Source: Oryzias latipes (Eukaryota; Chordata; Actinopteri; Beloniformes; Adrianichthyidae). From it: DNA of 64,000 nt. The notes beneath the pieces were generated by a model. That model was given only the letters and a program-made list of their open reading frames with translations, searched no databases and was not told the origin of the DNA. Both the position numbers and the translations under genes were made by a program. The stretch is taken from the NCBI RefSeq assembly GCF_002234675.1, contig NC_019868.2, positions 26,798,293 to 26,862,292 on the forward strand. The letters are read 5' to 3'. Shown here one piece after another: positions 26,001-35,815 of the stretch; the first letter of the stretch is position 1, and each line of letters starts with the position of its first letter.

Positions 26001-27141
26001 TAAAAGTCAGATTAATTTCTGTAATAATAAACCTATTCTTCTTAAAGACTCTGAGTATTTATTTTAAATCTATTTTAAAAGCGTTCCCCTTTCAATTAAG
26101 GCTGTGCTGTTTTTTGCCAAAATGGAAAAAAAAATCACCAGTGTTGTTTTCAAAGATGTATTTTCAGCAGAGCAGCTGTAGCTCTTTAGAAATTTGCCTC
26201 TGAGTTGTATGATCGTTGGTGTTGAGTGAACCTCCTCTTCATCGCCCTCCTCTTCACCGCCCTATGGCAGAACAGGGAGCTTGTGTCCCGCCCAGCGTAT
26301 TTTAGCATAATTTTCTTTAGATATATCCTCCTCCATCAGAAAAAAACACCACAAAAACATGTTCATCGGAGTGGGTTTTCAAGAAGTCTTTTGAAATAAA
26401 GGGGCACTTTATTTTCTTGGTCATACTTAGATTCATTTATTGTTTAAAGTACATGTGAGTTGTAGTTGCAGAGGTCTGATGTTCTGTTTATTAAATAGAA
26501 TGTATTTTATAAAATTTACTCATTTGAAAGGTGTATTAGTTTTCAGAAAAAGTTATTTTCAAAGTCATAATCTTAGAAATTGGGATAATTTCATGTCTGT
26601 TACAGTCTACTGGTCCCATGTTAATCTTTTGCTGTTTTGCGAATCTTTTCAGCTGAATCTTTTTATGTTTTTTTCTTCTTTTTTTGACTTTGTCAATCAA
26701 TCACCTTAATACCATCTCTCCAGAATGCATTTACATCAATCTTATTTTTATATGAACTTTGAGAGTTAAAGAGAATAAAGTGTTCAAGCGTTTATGTTTG
26801 TCTGTGAAAAGCGCAGAAAGTGTGTAGTAGTAGGAGTTTTACAACCGTAACCCTTGTGCTATCCTAGGCACTTTAACGTGGGGAGTTGGGTCATCTAGAC
26901 CCACTAGACAGTGCTCTGAACCAGTCAGACTCATCAGGTTTATTTTTTTTTTCTGTTTTCAAATAAAAGTACATTTTTCTTTTTAGGATTCCTCATCTAC
27001 TTTGGTTACGGCATGTGGCACAGCGAAGAGCGACAGCACCGAACCGAAGGGACGCATGAAAACATGAAGACGCCCGGCATCGGCGCAGCAGACAAGGAGC
27101 AGGAGCACTTCATCTGCCCAGAGAAGACCAGCCAGTGTTGA
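14098..27141 (+). CDS. slc7a2: Cationic amino acid transporter 2 (CAT-2), complete, with alternative exons
   Basis: Plasma-membrane transporter for arginine, lysine and ornithine, of the APC superfamily. Coding exons: 14098-14467, 14545-14700, 16352-16517, 16618-16754, 16833-17055, then either 19401-19540 or 19772-19908, then 24336-24438, 24970-25181, 25256-25422, 25500-25608 and 26987-27141 (stop TGA). Phases agree throughout, giving 645 or 644 residues, close to the usual ~657. The amino-terminal exon carries [32 protein letters not shown] and [21 protein letters not shown]. Later exons hold [54 protein letters not shown] and IYLMVQL. About fourteen membrane segments are expected for the family. 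The loop encoded at 24970-25181 is hydrophilic and divergent, as is usual. The mutually exclusive exon pair marks it as CAT-2 rather than CAT-1 or CAT-3. The 3' UTR runs to a poly(A) signal at 27808-27813. Confidence 0.96.
15985..16250 (+). repeat. SINE-like interspersed repeat in slc7a2 intron
   Basis: A B-box-like GTGGTTCAAAACCCGA near 16008-16023 is followed by a conserved core: TGCATGGGTTTTCTCTGGAC, CTTCCCTCCCACAGTCGAAA, AGGTTAATTGGCATCTTTAA and CTGGCAGCCCGTTCAAGGTG. I recognise this from memory as a very common fish repeat core. The family name is not certain. It lies in the third slc7a2 intron, directly before the exon at 16352. Confidence 0.6.
19005..19110 (-). repeat. Remnant of the same SINE-like repeat
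   Basis: GCTGGAGCCTATCCCAG followed by a GGGGTACACC stretch matches the distal part of the same core family, here in the opposite orientation to the copy at 15985-16250. The head with the B box is absent. Confidence 0.45.
19401..19540 (+). CDS. slc7a2: slc7a2 alternative exon, CAT-2B-type (high affinity)
   Basis: 140-bp exon between CATGCAG and GCAG|GTGAGA, starting in phase 2 and ending in phase 1. It encodes [19 protein letters not shown] followed by [20 protein letters not shown]. Its phases and its paralogous sequence match the exon at 19772-19908, so only one of the two can be used per transcript. It has Glu in MAEDG and one extra codon (Asn in RINPK), as in CAT-1. From memory of work on human CAT-2, this is the inducible, high-affinity CAT-2B form. 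Confidence 0.93.
19772..19908 (+). CDS. slc7a2: slc7a2 alternative exon, CAT-2A-type (low affinity)
   Basis: 137-bp exon with acceptor CTCCCTAG and donor GCG G|GTAAGC, in the same phases as its twin 231 bp upstream. It encodes [19 protein letters not shown] followed by [19 protein letters not shown]. Arg replaces Glu in the MA(E/R)DG motif and one codon is missing after it. These are the two differences I recall being reported to lower substrate affinity in human CAT-2A. Joining it to 17055 and 24336 keeps the frame open. Confidence 0.93.
21166..22034. mobile_element. hAT-like non-autonomous element, copy 1, with 8-bp target duplication
   Basis: The element starts CAGTGTTTTTCAACC and ends with the near-perfect inverse GGTTAAAAAACACTA. 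It is flanked by a perfect 8-bp direct repeat, TACTAGAT, at 21158-21165 and 22035-22042. An 8-bp duplication and CAG-type ends are classic for hAT elements. The 869-bp body has no transposase frame. It is closely similar to the copy at 62377-63240. It sits in the slc7a2 intron between the alternative exons and 24336. Confidence 0.9.
26851..26922 (+). mobile_element. piggyBac-like MITE, truncated copy
   Basis: It begins CCCTTGTGCTATCCTAGG and continues through GGGTCATCTAGACCCACTAG to TGCTCTGAACC, then stops matching the full-length copies. Only the left ~72 bp is present, in the last slc7a2 intron, 65 bp before the acceptor of the final exon. Confidence 0.8.
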
Positions 27142-27807
27142 AAAAGTTTTCCCATCTCAGCTTCAGACCAGGAGGGGGGGGGGTGCGCATCTGCTACTGC
27201 TGCCCTTAAGCATCCAGCAGCTCCGCCTGCGTGAACCCGCAGCTTCCTGTGCCTCGCCCCTGCAGCGGCGTCTCCATCACACTAACACTGCAGCAGGATC
27301 TCAACCTGTTGGTCTCCTCTATGGAGCAACACGACACAAAGACTTTTCCATTAACGCCAAAGCCAAGCTGTGACAGAGATTCCTCAAGGTTCTGAGGGGC
27401 CATGAAGTCCAGGGTCTCTAGGGTCTCTCTCCATGGAGAGGAAGGTGGACGTTTGATATTTCTCAGAAAGCTGTCCTTTGCCTTTTTCTTTGACTTTATT
27501 TCCTTCCTCGCGTGATGTTTCTGGCTGTTTTGATACGCTTTCAGAAACGCAAGAGGCACGTCGGTTACTGATAGCCTTGACTCTCCCGCATTTGGAGGTT
27601 GAGGCTTGCTTTGAGGCAGGCTCCATCCATCCACAGTCATTTAAAAACCCGCCTAATGTCCGTCAACCTGCGATGTTCAGCCACCAACCGGGACGTCTGC
27701 ACCGACTGTGTGGATGGAGTCTTCCAGAAGGGTTACATGGAAAATACCTATATTCACGTTGGACCGCTGTGATGTCACATTTTTTCCAACTGCACAAAAG
27801 ACAATGA

Positions 27808-27813
27808 AATAAA
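27808..27813 (+). promoter_or_regulatory. slc7a2 polyadenylation signal
   Basis: AATAAA lies 667 bp after the slc7a2 stop codon. It is the first canonical hexamer in the 3' UTR that I see. Cleavage would be expected about 15-25 bp further on. Confidence 0.7.
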
Positions 27814-27834
27814 ACTGTATTTTCCAGAATTTGA

Positions 27835-29556
27835 TGCATCCTTAATTTCCGTAGACCTTTAACAAAAGCTATAAACAGTTTTTTTTTTTTACTAGAAACA
27901 AGCTCCTTATAGTTCTTTTTTTTTCTTTTGGGTGCTTTTGAAGACTTCCTACACTTCTACAATTGAGCTTTGAATTGTGAAGTGAGGATGTTTTGAAAGA
28001 AGTTCATAATTAGAGATTTATGATTTTTTTTTTATGATTTTCTTTTTTATATTTAAAATCTGATTCCCTGATTGGTTCAAAGTTCAACCTGGTTTAAATT
28101 TCAACGTGTGTTCAATGGTTTTGTTTTTTGTACGTAGAGCACAAAAACACTGTAACTACACTTTTGGATGTGCCCTAAACGCACCGTGCCATAGGCTTTT
28201 CCTTGGAGGCGGCCTCTTGAACATGCGTCGCCAAGGCCGGCATGAACGTAGCTTAACCCTTGTGCTATCCTAGGCACTTTAACATTAGGAGTTGGGTCAT
28301 TTAGACCCACTAGACAGTGTTCTGAACCTTTTTTCTTCAATGATTTGTGATCTTCACTGGTGTCCATGGATTACATGAAATCTTTCCACCTTTATCCACC
28401 TTTGTCATGGTAGGGAGAACACCTCAATGTAAGGGTGGGGTCATCTAAGATAGCACAAGGGTTAAAAGGCTGAATACATTTAACAGAAGTGAAGACAGCT
28501 GTGAATGATCATAAACATGAACCTGGCGTGACTGACAGAAGGATAACCCAAAAAAAAAAACACGGAAAAAAGACCAAAAACATCCCTAAAAACACCAAAC
28601 CGGAATGCATAGTCCCACAATACTTTTTTAACTGTAAAAAAGTATTTGGGATCAGCCTGGAAGTCCAAACAAACAATTTGTGGTTCATTTGTTGATATGT
28701 AATTTATCAAATCAAATTACTTAAAGAATATATCTAAAAAGTCTGGTCGTGTATCTTTCATTTTCACATGATTCAATAACATCTTGAGAAATGGAATCGA
28801 TACATAAAAAATACAACTAAATGACGTTTGAAATTATGAATGAAAATGCACTTTTTATTTCAAGTAACAACATCTAAATGTTTTTGACATTACAGCTTTA
28901 AACATAAAAACCTGACATATTTGGGGTCTTTGAGACTGTTTGGTTCCAAGTGCTTAAATAAAGGTTATCGTCTCAATTTATTCTGGCATTTTTTCCAGGG
29001 GTTTAGTGAACACACGTCCCTCGCTGTGCTCCACCTTCAGCCAACTGTAACTGACCCAACCTGGTGGACGCAAAGCCGCTTGTGATTGGACGTCTTTTTG
29101 TTTGCATCACATGTACGTAAAAGCCAAAAATGATCCATTTGAAAGACTTTTTGCCAACAAAGTTTGTTTGTAGTTGTAGTTTTCAACCAACACAGCTATA
29201 ACTTTCAGTACTAGATCGATTTTTCGGGACATTTGTTATCCTTTACATCCCCACTAAAAGGTTCTAGACAAGAACAGAAGAGGGGGTCATTCACCTTGTG
29301 GTCCAGCAGAGGGCGCAAGAAGCCCACATTTCTTCTTTTCAACCCTCAGAGGAGGGAGGAAACACAAGATCTTGGAAAATGATTTTTTTTTTTTGCCTAT
29401 GAGTTCCAGTTTTTGAGTCAGTAGGATGGAGCTGGTAATCTAAGCAGGGCAGCTGGAGGCTGCACGGGTCCAGCGAAGCCTCAGCCCGGATCTGTTCGTC
29501 TTCTGATCCCCCCCCCCTCACCAGACCTGCTCCATCTCTGCAGGCGACGTCTGACC
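27835..29556. other. Intergenic sequence between slc7a2 and pdgfrl
   Basis: This holds one full piggyBac-like MITE (28257-28461), several A and T homopolymers and, just before pdgfrl, a moderately GC-rich stretch (29420-29556). That last stretch probably contains the pdgfrl leader and promoter. No coding exon is recognised. Confidence 0.6.
28257..28461 (+). mobile_element. piggyBac-like MITE, full-length, with TTAA duplications
   Basis: This 205-bp element has inverted ends CCCTTGTGCTATC and GATAGCACAAGGG and is flanked on both sides by TTAA (28253-28256 and 28462-28465). The TTAA target and the CCC...GGG ends are the signature of piggyBac-superfamily MITEs. There is no coding capacity. Confidence 0.88.
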
Positions 29557-32500
29557 ATGAAGCCCTGGCTGGTGCTTTGCCTGGCACTGCTCTGCGTTGA
29601 GCTCCAGAACTGTGAGTAGATGTGGAACAAATATCTATTTGACCAATCAGGAGCTGGATTAGATCACTCGGTGAAAGCTCAAGTTTTCCTGCTTTATTAG
29701 ATCTTTATTCATCTTGATCTGGGGATCCTCAGGAAGTGATCTGATGCTTTTGACGTGTCAAAGTTGTTGGCACAGTGTTCCTGCAAAACGACTTGAACCA
29801 GTCAGATATGAAGGAATGCAACACATGTTTGTAATTATGCTGACCTTTCCTTCATGTCTTAATCTGTGCTGACATTTGGAGCAAAAGGACAAACGGCAGA
29901 AGCCAAAACTTCAGATTCTGAACCCGCCGATGAAACCAGAGCAGACACAGAGGCTGGATTTTCCGACTTCCTTCCTGTTGGAGTGTTGTGACAGCTGGGC
30001 GACCCGCTCGCCTCCCTCCTCTGTGCCTCTGTGCATACAGGTGCCTGCCAAGCCGTCAAGCGCAGAAAAGATGTGGGGGAGAACCCAAAACGCTCAGGCG
30101 GGAGAAGAGAGAGGACTCGTCACCCCAACCTGAGCGACAGGAAAGGCAAAAGCCAGTCTCTGCTGACCCAGGTTTTGGACAAAGGCCGCTTCCTTCGGCT
30201 GGGTCAAAGCACGACCCTGACCCCTGCAAGAAACCTGGAGCTGCGCTGCAAAGGGACCAACATGGGATGGTCCTACCCGACCTACCTGGACACCTTCAAC
30301 GACTCTCGCCTCAGGTGCTGCGAGGAAGAGGAGGGGGATCAAGAGAGTGGATGCGAGAGTCTCACCGTTTTTGTTTTTTACCTGCAGCATCAAGCAGAGT
30401 GACAAATACAGCCAGCTGACTCTGACATCCACCTCTGCGGCGGACACCGGCTCCTACAGCTGCTGGGTGATCGTGTGCGACGGAGCAGAGTGCCACAAGG
30501 ACCAGGACCGCACCTACGCCTCATACATCTACTTCACAGGTGATTCCCTGTAACCCTTGTGCTATCCTAGGGTCTTTACCATTGGGAGTTGGGTCATCTA
30601 GACCCACTAGACAGTGCTCTGAACCTTTTTTCTTCAATGATTTGTGATCTTCGCTGGTGTCCATGGATTACATGAAATCTTTCCACCTATCCACCTTTGT
30701 CATGGTAGGGAGAACACGTCAATGTAAGGGGAGGGGGGGGGGGGTTGTCATCTAAGATAGCACAAGGCTTAAAAGAACTGCCGGCTCTGAAATGAGGACG
30801 TGACAGGTTATTTTTGGGGAGTTTTAGTCACCAGAACGCGCTCAGTCTCATGATGGTCGTCAGTTTTATTGATGGGTGGAATTAAAATACAACATAAAAG
30901 CGTTTTAAAGTCTTTAAATGAAAAAATTGGCTCATTTTGATTTATTGCAGGTAAAAATTTCTAAATCTAACCAAGTATTTTTGTCTAGTTTAAATATCTT
31001 ATTAAGACAAAACTAACGGTAACTAACCGTACTTACTAGTAACTTTTTAGTTTTTATGTCAAGACAAGAAATCTTAGATACCTTGAGGTATTTCATCCTG
31101 AAAACGTCTTATTAAAACTAAAATCTCTGATGAAACCTTACAGTTTTAAGCAGTAGTTAATTTTGTTAAAAGTGTGTGTTTTTTTAAATAATTTTTTGAC
31201 TTTTAACTCAATACACACAGCTTTAACAACACAGGACAAAAGTGAAACAGAAAACAAACACATACATTTAGTTTTGATGTCCGTCTTTAAGGTTATGGTC
31301 TACATAGAAAAAAGGATAGTCGGACTGTTGTGCTTAAAATAGGTAATATTTTCCAATTACCAGAGCAATATACCTAAATATAAGTCTTTATACCCTATTT
31401 AAAATGTTTTAAAACGGCATCACATCACAATTTTTTTAAATAAATCTTACTAAGAGAAAATCTGTTGGTTTCATTCACTAATTCAAGGTAAAATGTCACA
31501 GTATTGTGGGTCAACCACTGTGTCATTTTCTAGGACATAGTTCCTGCAGAGCGGCGTAGTTCATTAGAACTTCACCTCTGAGCTGTGGTCAGGACTGTTG
31601 GTGTGGAATAAGCCCACTCCACTTCCCATCATCCAGCTGTTTACACGCTCTCCCACTAGCTTACGGCCCCTCACAACTCCTCACAACAAAAATGGCGAGC
31701 AATATCGGAGCTATCCAGCCGTGCAGCTTTGATCAAGATTCCAGCTCAGACGAGGAAAATGAAGACGCACATGGATCTAGTCGTCTACAAGTGGATGCAT
31801 CGGAATGGAGCAGAGCCGTTGTAGCTCCAACAACTACAACCTCTTTCCAGACGCATTTTTTTCATCTGCTCCTGATTCACAACACTTTGAATAAAGACAT
31901 GGTCAGAAATGCATTCTTAAGCTTCATTTTTTTTTATTAGGATATGTCCTCCATTATAAAAAAAATAACACAAGAGCATGTTGGAAACAACATTTTTATG
32001 GGCTTGGGTCTTTTAAACTTCTGTAATGTTCTTCATCTCACACGTTGACCAGACAAGGACAACATCTTCGTGCCGTCAGCCATCCATTTTGAGATCGTGT
32101 ACCTGCGCCCCGACCGGCCCGCCGTCGTTCCCTGTCGAGTGACAGAACCAAAAGCAACGGCGTCTCTGCACCGGGAGGTCCCCCCGGAGGAGATTCCCGC
32201 CAACGGGACTCTGGTGACCTACGACCCCACCCTGGGATTTGTGCTGCAGCGACCCAGCCCGGAACATCAGGGAGTCTTCTACTGCAAGGCTGCTTTGAGC
32301 GGAACCCCTCAAGTCTCCACCAAGTACCAGCTGCTGTATGTGGAAGGTGAGGACGAAGCGGCCATTTCAGTGCAGGGAGGGGTAATATTTCTGAGGTAAA
32401 CTTTGGTTTTTGAGCACTTCAGAAGATGAAAGGTTTTCCAGTGTGTGCATGTCTGCCCGGTGAGATGGACACATCTTGGATTCTGGAGATGGAGGGAGTA

Positions 32501-32985
32501 TGAGATTATGGAAAGTTGAGGTGCAGCTTCAGGGACGTGTTGCTACAAAAGTGAATGCTGGTTGAGAATGTTTGTGTTGGCAGTTCCCAGCGGGCCTCCA
32601 TTTGTGAGCCTCGAAGTCTCTCCGGAGTTTGTGAGAGGAGGTGAGAGCATCAACGTCACCTGCACTGTGCTGGGAGACCCCGAGGCGGACGTGAGCTTCA
32701 CCTGGTCGCACCCTGGTCAGGTAAGAGGGCGAGGACGAACATCTCTTTTTCGAGGCGAAGGCTCCTCCCCTCACCGATTCGACGTTTAAATCACAGGGTG
32801 TCCGGCCCGCTCACATCCAAACGTCCTGGAGGTTGGTCAACAGAGGCGTGGGCTACACCACACGGGCCTCGAAGAGCACCTTGACAGTGGAGGACGTTGA
32901 CACTGTCGACTTTGGGAACTATGTCTGTAAAGCCAAGAACAAGCTCGGCGAGACGACTGTTTCAACCAGCATCAAGCCCACATAG
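29557..32985 (+). CDS. pdgfrl: Platelet-derived growth factor receptor-like protein, complete
   Basis: PDGFRL is a secreted protein resembling the extracellular part of PDGF receptors. It has been proposed as a tumour suppressor in human, and no kinase domain is expected. Six coding exons: 29557-29611, 30041-30314, 30388-30539, 32053-32346, 32584-32720 and 32797-32985 (stop TAG). They are phase-consistent and give 366 residues (human ~375). Residues 1-18 are a hydrophobic signal peptide. A basic linker follows (about 25-58), then VLDKGRF. Three Ig-like regions come next: about 80-155 (C88, WSYPTYLDTF, SCWV C135), about 170-260 (DRPAVVPCRV, EIPANGT, HQGVFYC) and about 265-366 (SINVTCTVLGDP, FTWSHPGQ, GNYVCKAKN). 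NGT and NVT are possible N-glycosylation sites. There is no transmembrane segment or kinase. It lies tail-to-head after slc7a2, as in human. Confidence 0.95.
30554..30768 (+). mobile_element. piggyBac-like MITE in pdgfrl intron 3
   Basis: The ends are CCCTTGTGCTATCCTAGG and GATAGCACAAGGC. TTAA follows on the right and a decayed GTAA precedes on the left. The copy begins only 14 bp after the donor of the 30388-30539 exon, so it forms nearly the whole 5' end of this intron. It has an internal G tract near 30731-30744. Confidence 0.85.
31500..32015. mobile_element. Dispersed repeat with a P2X7-C-terminus-like reading frame
   Basis: A plus-strand frame from ATG at 31692 reads MASNIGAIQPCSFDQ, then an acidic SSDEEN stretch, then SRLQVDASEWSR, before losing its frame. 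This resembles the start of the cysteine-rich P2X7-carboxy-terminus-like proteins that are repetitive in fish, but the cysteine-rich part is absent. The left side carries CTAGGACATAGTTCCTGCAG (31530-31549), the inverse of a motif shared with repeats at 38036, 42521 and 49003. The right side (31940-31990) resembles 26315-26375. It is a decayed copy within pdgfrl intron 3. Confidence 0.45.
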
Positions 32986-33034
32986 CTCCAAAACTGTATA
33001 TGAGAACTGGACTGAGTGACTCCTCCCCCCCGAC

Positions 33035-33465
33035 GTTCCAAACAGGAAGTACCCGCTGGCTCCAAAAGCCAAAATCCCATAGAATTCTATAAAGAAACAA
33101 ACAGTTGTTACTCAGTCCTTCTATTTGTCAGAATAACCATTCTTGCTCTGCTTTATATTTTTTTAAACATTTTCTTGCTAATGCTAATGGATTTCTTCCT
33201 TATTGCAAGTTATTCAAGTTATAAACTGGCCAATGAGACACCTCAATAAAAGTAGGCGGTGAGTGCTGGTCATCACGTCCAACATTTAAAATGTTTGATC
33301 TCCTGCTTTCAAGTAGACTTGATTCCAACAAGCTCACTCCTGATTGGCTAGAGTGGTTGCCATAGAAATGCTGGCTCAGATCAACTCGGACCAATCACTG
33401 CTTGTTGGCTCCAACATGGTGACATCTATATGGCGACATCCTTCCGTTGGACGTGGAAGTAAACC
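33035..33465 (+). repeat. Probable fish interspersed repeat after pdgfrl
   Basis: The run GCTCCAAAAGCCAAAATCCC (33060-33079), CAATGAGACACCTCAATAAA (33231-33250) and the later CCAACATGGTGACATC with ATATGGCGACATCC match my recollection of a common fish DNA repeat. It starts within 60 bp of the pdgfrl stop codon. The only AATAAA close to that stop (33245-33250) would therefore be repeat-derived. Confidence 0.4.
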
Positions 33466-33675
33466 ATTTTGTATGGGTGACGCCACTCTCACTCAGTCCA
33501 GTTCTCCTTTACAGTCAGTGTTCCAACCAGCAGCTCAGACAGTCGATCATCCACCTGCTGTCGTCGTGTTGAGCTTCAATAACAAACTACCAGATAAAAA
33601 CCTTCGTGCATGTGCAGCCGAAATTAGTGTATAAATACAATAAAAATATTTACAGGTTTTACTGTTTAATAGTGA

Positions 33676-34440
33676 CTAATTATGAGAAGGCGTTTGACCG
33701 CGTCGCCCGTGGTTTCCTGTGGGGGGGTGTTCTGGGAGTATGGGGTCCGAGGAGCCTTACTGAGGGCTGTCTGGTCTATGTGTGACTGGAGCAAGAGCTT
33801 GGTTCGCAAAGCCGGCAGTAAGTCAGACCTGTTTACCGCGGCATATTGGACTCCGACAGGGCTGCCCTTTATCACCGGTTCTGTTCAGAGTCTTTATGGA
33901 CAGAATTTCTAGGCGCAGCCAGGGGCCAGAGGGGGTCTGGTTTGGGGACCACAGGATATCCTCTGCTCTTTGCAGATGATGTTGTCCTGTTGGCTTCATT
34001 GGGGTGGTTGGTGGCTGAGTGTGAAGCGGCTGGGATGAGGGTTAGCCCCGCTAAATCTGAGGCCATGGTTCTTGACTGCCCCATGTGGAGGTGTTTAAAT
34101 ATCTTGGGGTCTTGTTTATGAGTGAGGGAAAACCCCCCACTGTTATGCGGTCACTGTACCGGTCCATTGTGGTGAAGAAAGAGCTGAGCCACAAAGCAAA
34201 GCTCTCAATTTACTGGTCGATCTTCGTTCCAATGCTCACCTATGGTCATGAGGTCTGGGTCATGACCGAAAGAACGAGGTCCCGGATACAAGCGGCTGAA
34301 ATGAGCTTCCTCTGTGGTCTGGTCTGGACGCCTCCCTGGGGAGGTGTTCCGGGCATGTCCCACTGGGCGGAGGCCACGGGGAAGACCCAGGAAATGCTAG
34401 AGAGACTATGTCTCTCGGCTGGCCCCAGATGAGCTGAAGG
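33676..34440 (+). mobile_element. Decayed LINE reverse-transcriptase fragment
   Basis: Frameshifted plus-strand pieces read in the order expected for a LINE ORF2. First comes YEKAFDRVARGFLW (about 33679), then LRQGCPLSPVLFRVFMDRIS (about 33850), then LFADDVVLLAS (33965-33997, the F/YADD active-site box). ECEAAGMRVSPAKSEAMVL and KAKLSIYWSIFVPMLTYGHE (about 34197) follow. The final part resembles the usual PTGRRPRGRPR ending. Several frame breaks make it non-functional. The exact clade is uncertain. Confidence 0.85.
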
Positions 34441-34447
34441 AAGTGGC

Positions 34448-34476
34448 GGGGGGGGGGGGGGGGGGGGGGGGGGGGG
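34448..34476 (+). repeat. Poly-G tract (29 G)
   Basis: An uninterrupted G run lies directly after the LINE fragment. It can form G-quadruplex structure, and its length is likely to be unreliable in any assembly. Confidence 0.97.
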
Positions 34477-34953
34477 TCTGGACATCTTTCTGCTTGACTG
34501 CGTTAATGAGATTGAGGACTCAAAAATGTGAATCAAATAGGATATCAGTGATTATCCAGGGTTAGGTGTTCCCTCCAAGACTGAGATGAGATGTTAGATC
34601 ATGGGAATCTGGAGCTACTGCTTCACCAGTTTTTTTTACTGTTTTCAAAATTTGAACAATTCGAACAGAAAAAGATTTGAACAATTTAAGCATCAAGTAG
34701 CAAAAATATGTCAACCCCCCCCCTTCAACTTCAGACAGCCATCCAAGTAAAATTATTTTAAAAAATATATAAAAAATAAACAAAAAATAAATAAAAGGTT
34801 ATACAGGCAATCAACACAAGAATGTGAACTTCTGGGATAAAATAAAATAATTCCTCAGGTGTTTCAGTCCACTGACAAGTTTGTTTATGAACAAGGCATT
34901 AAAGAAGATTGCTTTCAATTAATGTTTTGTCCCTGTAAAAGTAGACCCTTTAA

Positions 34954-35157
34954 CCCTTGTGCTATCCTAGGCACGTTAACATTGGGAGTGGGGTCATCTA
35001 GACCCACTAGACAGTGCTCTGAACCTTTTTTCTTAAATGATTTGTGATCTTCACTGGTGTCCATGGATTACATGAAATCCTTCCACCTTTATCCACCTTT
35101 GTCATGGTAGGAAGAACACGTCAATGATCATCTTGACCCCACAGGATAGCAGAAGGG
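34954..35157 (+). mobile_element. piggyBac-like MITE, forward copy
   Basis: TTAA (34950-34953) precedes CCCTTGTGCTATCCTAGG, and the decayed right end GATAGCAGAAGGG is followed by TTAA (35158-35161). The body matches the copies at 28257 and 30554. Confidence 0.87.
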
Positions 35158-35815
35158 TTAAGTCAGCAGGCAGATGGTTTAAAAATGGAGACCATGTTGT
35201 GAAAAATATCTCCTCCCTTCCTTCCATAACTGCATGTAACCTCTCATGAGGAAGTGTCCTGAACACCTCTCTGTACCAAAGAGTGACAGTGGGAGGGGGG
35301 ACTCCTTTATCCAATGTATCAAGATACATTTCCGAGCGAATAACCCTTGTGCTATCTTAAATGACCCCCCCCCCCCCCCTTACATTGACGTGTTCTCCCT
35401 ACCATGACAAAGCTGGAAAAAGGTGGAAAGATTTCATGTAATCCATGGACACCAGTGAATATCACAAATCATTGAAGAAAAAAGGTTCAGAGCACTGTCT
35501 AGTGGGTCTAGATGACCCCACTCCCAATGGTAAAGTGCCTAGGATAGCACAAGGGTTAACATGGAGTTTCTCCAGAAGCTTATAATGTGCAGTGGGAATC
35601 TGTCATTTCCTCGAGGGGAGGCCCAGCAGGAGGACACCTGGATCCTTCTTGATTTTTAATTTGAAGATCTCACTGATCACAGATGAAATATGCATCCAGA
35701 ATCTAGAAATTTTCCTATATTCCCAAAAACAGTGAAAATATATTCCTCTCTCCAAATTACAGTTTAAGCACAAAGGAGACAGAGTGGTCAGTTTTAAATA
35801 CATTTTTTTAAAGCA
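35158..35815 (-). mobile_element. LINE ORF2 carboxy-terminal fragment (L1/Tx1-like), split by a MITE
   Basis: On the minus strand two halves of one LINE tail are separated by the inserted MITE at 35344-35555. The upstream half (35815-35560) contains LTTLSPLCLNCNLERG, YFHCFWEYRKISRFWMH and DPGVLLLGLPSRK. The downstream half (35343-35161) contains YLDTLDKGVPPPTVTLWYRE and TWSPFLNHLPADLT. The Cys/His stretch and the SPFL ending fit the end of an L1/Tx1-type ORF2. The assignment rests on motif recall. Confidence 0.65.
35344..35555 (-). mobile_element. piggyBac-like MITE, reverse copy
   Basis: This is the same element in inverted orientation. The left end is CCCTTGTGCTATC, a C15 tract lies at 35365-35379, and the right end is CCTAGGATAGCACAAGGG followed by TTAA (35556-35559). 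The left TTAA has decayed to ATAA. It interrupts the LINE fragment. Confidence 0.87.

Noticed and set aside
27206-27640. 144-codon minus-strand open frame over the slc7a2 3' UTR
   Set aside because: It is antisense to the 3' UTR, has no recognisable domain and no splice structure, and the composition is consistent with chance.
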